A stretch of 10,037 bases of DNA from Desulfobacteraceae bacterium (GTDB lineage: Bacteria > Desulfobacterota > Desulfobacteria > Desulfobacterales > SURF-15): positions 1 to 10,037 of the forward strand of contig QZKK01000124.1 in assembly GCA_003599475.1 (NCBI GenBank). Reading direction: 5' to 3'. The notes under the pieces were generated by a model. That model worked only from the letters and a program-made list of their open reading frames with translations. It had not been told where the DNA came from and searched no databases. Shown here in pieces: positions 6,612 to 10,037 of this stretch (positions are counted from its first letter, which is position 1; every line of letters begins with the position of its first letter). A program made the translations under genes and the position numbers.

Positions 6612-6620
6612 CCGGGTCTA

Positions 6621-7094
6621 TCACGGACACTGCATGGGAATCTGTTTTGTCATGGCCTCCTCGATGAGATCGAGAAAGCCTTTCTGCTGGCTGCTGTTCA
6701 TTTCCGCCTTCAGCTCCAGCATGTGGGCGATCACCATCCGCTGCACCTCGGCCTGGGCCTTTCCGATATCGGCAATGATCCCCTTGATGGCCGCACGATC
6801 AGGATCCTCGGCACGCATCTGCAGAAGGAGATCTTTCCTCTTTCTCTCTATCTCTTTTCTCCTTCTCGTGATCTCCTCATGGAAAGGCAAAACTTTTCCC
6901 CGGATGGCATCGAGCTGCTCCGGTCTTAAATCGAGCTGTTCGAAGAAGTGGGAGCCTCCTGCTTTGTGAAATTCGGCAAGCGGTAAATCCTGCATTTGCG
7001 ACCGCCGCAAATGGGTGTAGCCTGCCGAAACGAGCATGGAAAAGTTGAACAGAAGGGAGAGCGCCAGGACAAATTTCAGGATGTTATCTCTCAT
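6621..7094 (-). CDS. Membrane-anchored periplasmic Spy/CpxP or metal-sensor (CnrX-like) protein
   Basis: The 157-residue product starts with an uncleaved-looking anchor or signal (hydrophobic 8-25) followed by an all-helical periplasmic domain. LDLRPEQLDAIRGKV (54-68) is a variant of the LTxxQ motif of Spy/CpxP/ZraP/CnrX-type proteins, and a long charged helix (71-95) and a second hairpin (99-146) complete the usual four-helix hook. Possible metal ligands are His43, His49, His72, His124, Met120, Met125 and Met132; the exact HxxxH and HxxxM spacing of CnrX is not reproduced, so metal binding is uncertain. It overlaps the anti-sigma gene by 11 bp and has AGGAG 7 bp before its ATG. As third gene after a sigma and an anti-sigma factor it fits the sensor position of CnrYXH-like systems, where it would relay a periplasmic signal to the anti-sigma factor. 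A chaperone role like Spy is the alternative. Confidence 0.82.
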   Translation of the reverse strand: MRDNILKFVLALSLLFNFSMLVSAGYTHLRRSQMQDLPLAEFHKAGGSHFFEQLDLRPEQLDAIRGKVLPFHEEITRRRKEIERKRKDLLLQMRAEDPDRAAIKGIIADIGKAQAEVQRMVIAHMLELKAEMNSSQQKGFLDLIEEAMTKQIPMQCP

Positions 7095-7551
7095 GGCCTG
7101 CTCCTGTCATGGCAACATAGACTCCGCTTAACGATCCGGGAGGGGTTGCCTCGAAAAGATCGAGGGAGAAGGCTTGGCGAACGCCTGCCTCGACCGCGAC
7201 CCTGGGTTTGCCGGAGACAAGCAGGCTTCCGGAAATCGCCCCCATGATCATGATCAGGAGCACAAAGGCGAGCCCGGCGAGCCTCAGAAAGAGGGGCTGG
7301 AAAGAAAAGGTCCGCCAAAGCCCGTGGCTTTCCTGCTCCTTGAGCGCGGACATCACCCTAGTACCGAAGCCGTAAGGTGCTTCGAACCGCTCGGCGGACG
7401 TGAAAATGCGGCGAAGCGCATCGTATTCGGCCGCCTCCTTCCGGCAGGCCTCACACCCTTCGATGTGGGTCTCAACTGCCGCCGTCTCGTCCGAATCGAG
7501 CTCACGGTCGAGGTATGCGGTGATCAATTTTTTCATGTGGGTGCATTTCAT
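7084..7551 (-). CDS. Membrane-bound anti-sigma factor with zinc-binding (ZAS/zf-HC2) domain
   Basis: The 155-residue product begins with a ZAS-type domain: Cys3, then LITAYLDRELDSDE (9-22) and THIEGCEACRKE (28-39), giving the His29-x3-Cys33-x2-Cys36 signature. This domain binds the ECF sigma factor in the cytoplasm. One membrane helix follows (about 88-113), leaving a short periplasmic tail (114-155). The tail has no recognisable sensor fold, which suggests the signal is received by the protein encoded next (6621-7094). ATG 7551 has GAGG upstream; a second ATG five codons in would lose Cys3 and is less likely. The gene starts 65 bp after the sigma stop, and that gap contains a candidate ECF promoter. 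Its stop overlaps the start of the sensor gene. By analogy with the family it would hold the sigma factor inactive at the membrane until released by metal, redox or proteolytic signalling. Confidence 0.9.
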   Translation of the reverse strand: MKCTHMKKLITAYLDRELDSDETAAVETHIEGCEACRKEAAEYDALRRIFTSAERFEAPYGFGTRVMSALKEQESHGLWRTFSFQPLFLRLAGLAFVLLIMIMGAISGSLLVSGKPRVAVEAGVRQAFSLDLFEATPPGSLSGVYVAMTGAGHER

Positions 7552-7568
7552 TTTCCGCCTCTATTCTG

Positions 7569-7597
7569 TTAAACGTCTGAATGGAACGGTTTGTTCC
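7569..7597 (-). promoter_or_regulatory. Candidate ECF-type promoter overlapping an inverted repeat
   Basis: Read on the minus strand, GGAACAA (plus 7591-7597) is followed after 15 bp by CGTTTAA (plus 7569-7575), close to the GGAAC / CGTC-TAA pattern of many ECF sigma promoters. The GGAAC is also one arm of a perfect inverted repeat TGGAAC-N5-GTTCCA (7582-7598). Transcription would start near 7562, about 11 bp before the anti-sigma ATG, which is short but leaves room for its ribosome binding site. It could give separate, sigma-dependent expression of the anti-sigma and sensor genes. Confidence 0.35.
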
Positions 7598-7616
7598 AAA
7601 AAATTTCACCTGCTCA

Positions 7617-8156
7617 TCATTTTTTCCCAAGCAGGCGGCAAAGCTTTTCTCTTGCCCTCGATATCCTCGATTTCACGGTTCCGGGGGATATATCCAGCAC
7701 CTCGGCAATCTCTTCGTAGGAAAGTCCCTCCATCTCCTTCAACACAATTACCGCTCTCAGCTTTTCGGGAACCTTATGAAGAGCCCACCGCAAGAGCTCG
7801 GACGCCTCCATTGAATCGTATGGATCTTCTGCAAAAGCTTGGGAGCAGGTATCGGGATACGGGAGATCGCTTTCCGGAAGCTCCGTCCTTCGCTTTCTCC
7901 GCTGATCGCGGCAGGTGTTGACGGCGATACGGTAAATCCACGTGTAGAGGGAAGCCTCCGGCTCAAACCTTTTAAGGTTTCTGAATACCTTGACGAAGGT
8001 CTCCTGAGCCGCATCCTGGGCGTCTTCCCGCTGCCGCAACATGTAGAGGCAAAGATTGAAGATCCGGTCCTGATAGGTTTGCATGATCCGCTCGAATGCG
8101 GAAAAATCGCCCTCTTTGAAGCGCCGAACCAGATCGTGATCGTCACGGGTCTTCAT
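7617..8156 (-). CDS. ECF-family RNA polymerase sigma factor
   Basis: The 179-residue product has the two conserved ECF regions and no region 1 or 3. Region 2 (~23-91) includes YQDRIFNLCLYML, DAQDAAQETFVKVFRNLKRF (the -10 recognition and core-binding helices) and YTWIYRIAVNTCRDQRRKRR. Region 4 (~122-175) includes LPEKLR-like VPEKLRAVIVLKEMEGLSYEE and the helix-turn-helix EVLDISPGTVKSRISRAREKL, which should read the -35 element. The acidic linker (92-120) contains a Cys-bearing, poorly conserved stretch as usual. It is RpoE-like and is followed by its probable anti-sigma factor and a periplasmic sensor. The ATG has only a modest GAGAG ribosome binding site. A sigma-70-type promoter lies 36-64 bp upstream. 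Targets are not shown by the sequence, though the GGAAC motif downstream of the gene is a candidate. Confidence 0.95.
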   Translation of the reverse strand: MKTRDDHDLVRRFKEGDFSAFERIMQTYQDRIFNLCLYMLRQREDAQDAAQETFVKVFRNLKRFEPEASLYTWIYRIAVNTCRDQRRKRRTELPESDLPYPDTCSQAFAEDPYDSMEASELLRWALHKVPEKLRAVIVLKEMEGLSYEEIAEVLDISPGTVKSRISRAREKLCRLLGKK

Positions 8157-8191
8157 CTTTTTTCTCTCGTCATGCCGCGGGATGCATCTTT

Positions 8192-8220
8192 TCTATACGG
8201 GATTTACGGGATTTTTTCAA
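8192..8220 (-). promoter_or_regulatory. Sigma-70-type promoter of the sigma/anti-sigma/sensor operon
   Basis: On the minus strand TTGAAA (plus 8215-8220) and TATAGA (plus 8192-8197) are separated by the optimal 17 bp. Transcription would begin near 8185 and leave a leader of about 30 bases before the sigma ATG at 8156. The spacer contains the tandem 9-mer described separately, a plausible operator. Confidence 0.55.
8196..8213. repeat. Perfect tandem 9-bp repeat inside a promoter spacer
   Basis: TACGGGATT occurs twice head to tail (8196-8204 and 8205-8213). The copies fill the spacer between the -35 and -10 elements of the minus-strand promoter, so a protein binding them would directly affect initiation. 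A 9-bp offset is slightly less than one helical turn. No regulator is identified. Confidence 0.6.
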
Positions 8221-8509
8221 AACGGGTGTTTCCTCTTTGTTGCACAACCCGCCTGCGCAGGATCGTGTCCATGGAGGTGGTCCGGTCGACACCGCCGCAA
8301 GCCTTCTTCGCCATATGGCCGGGATACTTGACGCTTAGAATAGACGGGGCAGGGATAAATGCGCGCGATTCAAATCTGGAAGGACTGCTTTTGGAGAATG
8401 ATTGGCGTGGATCGCGCTTGGGCAGGTATTTCCTTTGGTGGAAAAACGTCGGAATAGACCGCCTTGGCGGAATGCGATGAGAGATGGACAGGCATTGATC
8501 ATCGAAAAA
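8221..8509. other. Non-coding part of the divergent intergenic region
   Basis: About 290 bp between the two divergent promoters. Open frames exist on both strands (for example 8204-8548 minus and part of 7839-8480 plus), but none has a ribosome binding site, conserved motif or protein-like composition. A small perfect hairpin CCGCC-TT-GGCGG lies near 8459-8470. No tRNA or known RNA family was recognised. Confidence 0.4.
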
Positions 8510-8510
8510 C

Positions 8511-8539
8511 TTGACAAAAGTGCGAGTCAAGACTAAAGT
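8511..8539 (+). promoter_or_regulatory. Sigma-70-type promoter of the TauE-family gene
   Basis: A perfect TTGACA (8511-8516) is followed after 17 bp by TAAAGT (8534-8539), four of six matches to TATAAT. The start would be near 8545, giving a leader of about 100 bases. The -35 box and spacer lie inside a perfect inverted repeat, CTTGAC (8510-8515) and GTCAAG (8526-8531), which could be an operator. Confidence 0.6.
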
Positions 8540-8545
8540 ATTTAA

Positions 8546-8567
8546 CACGATAATTTGTTTTATCGTG
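8546..8567. promoter_or_regulatory. Perfect palindrome at the transcription start (operator or leader hairpin)
   Basis: CACGATAA (8546-8553) and TTATCGTG (8560-8567) are exact reverse complements around a 6-base spacer TTTGTT. The element covers about +1 to +23 of the predicted transcript, a classic place for a repressor, and would also form an 8-bp hairpin at the mRNA 5' end. I do not recognise the regulator. Confidence 0.6.
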
Positions 8568-8643
8568 ATTATATGGGCGGATCGGAAAAGGGCTTGAACT
8601 CCGGGACCGGTCGAAACCGAAAAGCTTGAGGAGTGAAAAGGCC

Positions 8644-9567
8644 ATGGATTTTTTCTACGCTCATTTTCCGGTCTCAGGGGTAAAGACCTGGGTTTTTCTG
8701 CCGCCGCTGGTCGCCTTCGTGGTATCTTTTTTCACCTCCATGGGAGGAGTTTCCGGGGCTTTTCTGCTGCTGCCGTTTCAGGTCAGTTTCCTGGGCTATA
8801 CAAGTCCATCGGTAAGCGGAACCAACCAGGTGTTCAACGTGGTCGCCATCCCGAGCGGCGTCTACCGTTACCTCAAAGAACGGCGCATGGTGTGGCCGCT
8901 GACCTGGGTGGTGATCATCGGAACGCTTCCCGGAGTTTTCATAGGCGCCTGGGCGCGTATTTCCTACCTTCCGGACCCGAAAAACTTCAAGTTCTTCGCG
9001 GGGCTGGTGCTTCTCTATATCGGGGTGCGGCTTGCCTGGGATACGTTAAAAGGAAAGGGAGGCGCGGCTCTGGCCAAGAGGGGGAACCCGTCTTTCGATG
9101 AGGCGTGCATCGGAGTCACCGACACCCGTTTTTCGCCGAACCGCGTGGAGTACACCTTTGCCGGCGAATGCTACGCCTTTTCCCCAGCCTGGGTTTTCGT
9201 TCTCTGCTTTCTTGTCGGAATCGTGGGGGGAATCTATGGTATCGGCGGCGGCGCCATCGTAGCACCCTTCTTTGTGGCCATTTTCAAGATGCCGGTTTAC
9301 ACCGTGGCCGGAGCGGCTCTGATGGGAACCTTCATCACCTCGGTGGCCGGTGTAATCATCTACCAGCTCATGGGCGTGTATATGGATGTCGCAATGCCCG
9401 TTGCCCCCGACTGGGTTCTGGGCGCACTGTTCGGAGCCGGAGGCTTCTTCGGGATGTACCTGGGTGCGCGCTGCCAGAAGTATGTGCCCGTCCGGATCAT
9501 CAAATCGATTCTAAGCGCCTGCATTCTGTTTGTGGCCGTCAAATACGTGATCGGATTTTTCATATAA
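8644..9567 (+). CDS. TauE/SafE (TSUP) family membrane anion permease
   Basis: The 307-residue, eight-helix-like protein shows the two-half structure of the TSUP family. The first half opens with LVAFVVSFFTSMGGVSGAF (22-40) and SVSGTNQVFNVVAIPSGVYRY (56-76); the second with FLVGIVGGIYGIGGGAIVAPF (189-209) and GAALMGTFITSVAGV (223-237). These Gly-rich repeats are the family signature. A soluble loop of about 45 residues (136-181) with Cys155 and Cys176 separates the halves. Family members move sulfite, sulfonates, sulfoacetate or related anions and 2-oxo acids; in sulfate-reducing lineages they are commonly proposed sulfite or sulfate carriers, but the substrate is not readable here. ATG 8644 is preceded by GAGGAG at 8628-8633 with a longish 10-bp spacing; the in-frame TTG at 8626 lacks a site. 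It is probably monocistronic, with its own promoter. Confidence 0.9.
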   Translation: MDFFYAHFPVSGVKTWVFLPPLVAFVVSFFTSMGGVSGAFLLLPFQVSFLGYTSPSVSGTNQVFNVVAIPSGVYRYLKERRMVWPLTWVVIIGTLPGVFIGAWARISYLPDPKNFKFFAGLVLLYIGVRLAWDTLKGKGGAALAKRGNPSFDEACIGVTDTRFSPNRVEYTFAGECYAFSPAWVFVLCFLVGIVGGIYGIGGGAIVAPFFVAIFKMPVYTVAGAALMGTFITSVAGVIIYQLMGVYMDVAMPVAPDWVLGALFGAGGFFGMYLGARCQKYVPVRIIKSILSACILFVAVKYVIGFFI

Positions 9568-9666
9568 GCGCCGCCGCTGGCCGCCGAAACGTCTGTCCGG
9601 TTGCACCCTGCCTTCGGGTCAAAATCCGATTCGCACTACAGTGGCAGGGCTGAAAAGAACGAAAGG
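9568..9666. other. Start of a 470-bp region without a convincing gene
   Basis: From 9568 to the window end no gene can be supported. This first part shows a 7-bp complementary pair CCCTGCC (9607-9613) and GGCAGGG (9642-9648) with a long loop, not a typical terminator. A motif KCACCC recurs at about 9603, 9700, 9750 and 9769 with no clear spacing rule. The remaining region carries the palindrome and sigma-54-like promoter listed below. Confidence 0.4.
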
Positions 9667-9685
9667 GTGTCGCGATATGCGACAC
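9667..9685. promoter_or_regulatory. Perfect palindrome, candidate activator site for the sigma-54-like promoter
   Basis: GTGTCGC (9667-9673) and GCGACAC (9679-9685) are exact reverse complements around GATAT. The 19-bp dyad is the form expected of a dimeric regulator's site. It lies about 170 bp upstream of the -24 element at 9853, a usual distance for enhancer-binding proteins that act through DNA looping. Confidence 0.5.
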
Positions 9686-9852
9686 TGTATGATTCTTTTA
9701 CACCCGTGATCGCTCCCATTTCATTAGCAATCCTTCCCCTGTACCGCTTGCACCCGTAAAATTCGTTACACCCCTTCGCATCCTTTCCTCTTCGGCCGAA
9801 ATAATTCATAAGTACATGATATCATAAAATTAACTGCTCTTTTGAACCTGTC

Positions 9853-9868
9853 TGGCATGCTCCTGGCA
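9853..9868 (+). promoter_or_regulatory. Sigma-54 (RpoN) type -24/-12 promoter pointing out of the window
   Basis: TGGCATGCTCCTGGCA matches the TGGCACG-N4-TTGCA consensus with the invariant GG (9854-9855) and GC (9866-9867) 12 bp apart. It deviates at two informative positions (C to T in the -24 box, T to G in the -12 box). Transcription would start near 9879 and run rightward. No gene with a ribosome binding site follows within the remaining 158 bp, so its target should begin beyond 10037. Confidence 0.55.
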
Positions 9869-9882
9869 TAGTAATGAGCGCA

Positions 9883-9896
9883 GCAATGAGCATTGC
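9883..9896. repeat. Small perfect inverted repeat just after the sigma-54-like promoter
   Basis: GCAATG (9883-9888) and CATTGC (9891-9896) pair around AG. It sits at about +5 to +18 of the predicted transcript and overlaps a 7-bp direct repeat AATGAGC (9873-9879 and 9885-9891). It may be a local operator or only chance. Confidence 0.35.
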
Positions 9897-9976
9897 GTAC
9901 CTGTTGAACGTCGCGTGGAAACGATTCGGTGATAAAATCACGGATTCGAGAAAAACATTCGGTTAACTGAAAATTG

Positions 9977-10012
9977 AGCGGTGCGGTGCATGACCAGGCG
10001 CCCCGCACCGCT
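9977..10012. repeat. 10-bp GC-rich inverted repeat (hairpin)
   Basis: AGCGGTGCGG (9977-9986) and CCGCACCGCT (10003-10012) are exact reverse complements with a 16-base loop. There is no T-run on either side, so it is not a standard intrinsic terminator. It may be a leader-RNA structure for the gene beyond the window, or a dispersed repeat; nothing here decides between these. Confidence 0.55.
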
Positions 10013-10037
10013 TCGACAGCTTGCGCGTCCTGCACCG

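Larger units (their letters stand above)
6283..6620. repeat. Repeat-rich intergenic region splitting the operon
   Basis: These 338 bp between the sensor gene and the first permease gene hold no gene but consist largely of short repeats with a 7-bp rhythm: a GTTCA series (6306-6348), an imperfect inverted repeat (6357-6389), a two-copy 14-bp repeat (6482-6509) and a CTGACYT series (6563-6611). A second AACCCAACCTAC motif at 6438-6449 echoes the right arm of the inverted repeat. Such heptamer arrays and GGTTGAGCG-type palindromes resemble dispersed intergenic repeats known in several bacterial groups. Whether transcription passes through it is unknown; there is no standard terminator hairpin with a T-run in the minus orientation that I can point to. 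Confidence 0.6.

Noticed and set aside
7582..7598. TGGAAC-N5-GTTCCA inverted repeat next to an A/T run as an intrinsic terminator of the sigma gene
   Set aside because: On the minus strand the T-run precedes the stem rather than following it, and the stem is only 6 bp, so a promoter or operator role is more likely.
8204..8548. Minus-strand open frame of 114 codons in the divergent intergenic region
   Set aside because: It covers both promoters, has no ribosome binding site and the product is rich in Arg/Ser/Pro without a motif.
9874..9966. 30-codon plus-strand ORF just after the sigma-54-like promoter
   Set aside because: Its first ATG precedes the predicted transcript start and there is no Shine-Dalgarno sequence; the peptide is not recognisable.
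9766..10035. Minus-strand open frame of 89 codons at the right edge
   Set aside because: No ribosome binding site could be judged, no motif is recognisable, and it overlaps the sigma-54-like promoter and palindromes; probably chance.

Overview
The window looks like chromosomal DNA of a Gram-negative, probably anaerobic bacterium of the former Deltaproteobacteria (Desulfobacterota, perhaps Syntrophobacterales-like). This is inferred from moderate-to-high GC, a periplasmic Spy/CpxP-type protein, a TauE-family carrier of a type I associate with sulfate reducers and syntrophs, a sigma-54-like promoter, and heptamer-repeat intergenic DNA. No ribosomal or other phylogenetic marker is present, so the assignment is tentative.

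Left part (1-2717, plus strand). The window opens in the last codons of an unidentified gene. An ABC-2-type permease follows (204-914); its first ~41 residues do not belong to that family and replace the first membrane helix. Next is a small secreted protein with His-rich ends (962-1585). After a gene-poor gap come a 27-residue ORF with a strong ribosome binding site and a Uma2-family PD-(D/E)XK nuclease-fold gene (1974-2558). Between Uma2 and the convergent operon lies a 54-bp fossil of the 3' end of a second copy of the 962-1585 gene.

Central part (8156 down to 2718, minus strand). Seven genes point the same way: an ECF sigma factor, a membrane anti-sigma factor with a zinc-binding motif, a membrane-anchored periplasmic Spy/CpxP/metal-sensor-like protein, then (after a 338-bp repeat-filled gap) a MacB/FtsX-like permease, its ATPase, a secreted thioredoxin-fold-like protein lacking the catalytic cysteines, and a second, paralogous permease. 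Overlaps of 11, 8 and 4 bp and a 7-bp gap suggest tight translational coupling within each half. The first three genes have the organisation of CnrYXH-type signalling modules; the last four form a complete ABC export or MacB-like mechanotransmission complex. The simplest reading is an envelope- or metal-stress sensing module controlling or accompanying an ABC system. A good sigma-70-type promoter with a tandem 9-mer in its spacer precedes the sigma gene, and an ECF-like promoter lies between sigma and anti-sigma genes.

Right part (8157-10037). A divergent, apparently non-coding 487-bp region carries the minus-strand operon promoter and a plus-strand promoter with two perfect inverted repeats in front of a TauE/SafE (TSUP) anion carrier gene (8644-9567). 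The last 470 bp hold no convincing gene but contain a close match to a sigma-54 -24/-12 promoter pointing out of the window, a perfect palindrome about 170 bp upstream that could bind its activator, and two further inverted repeats.
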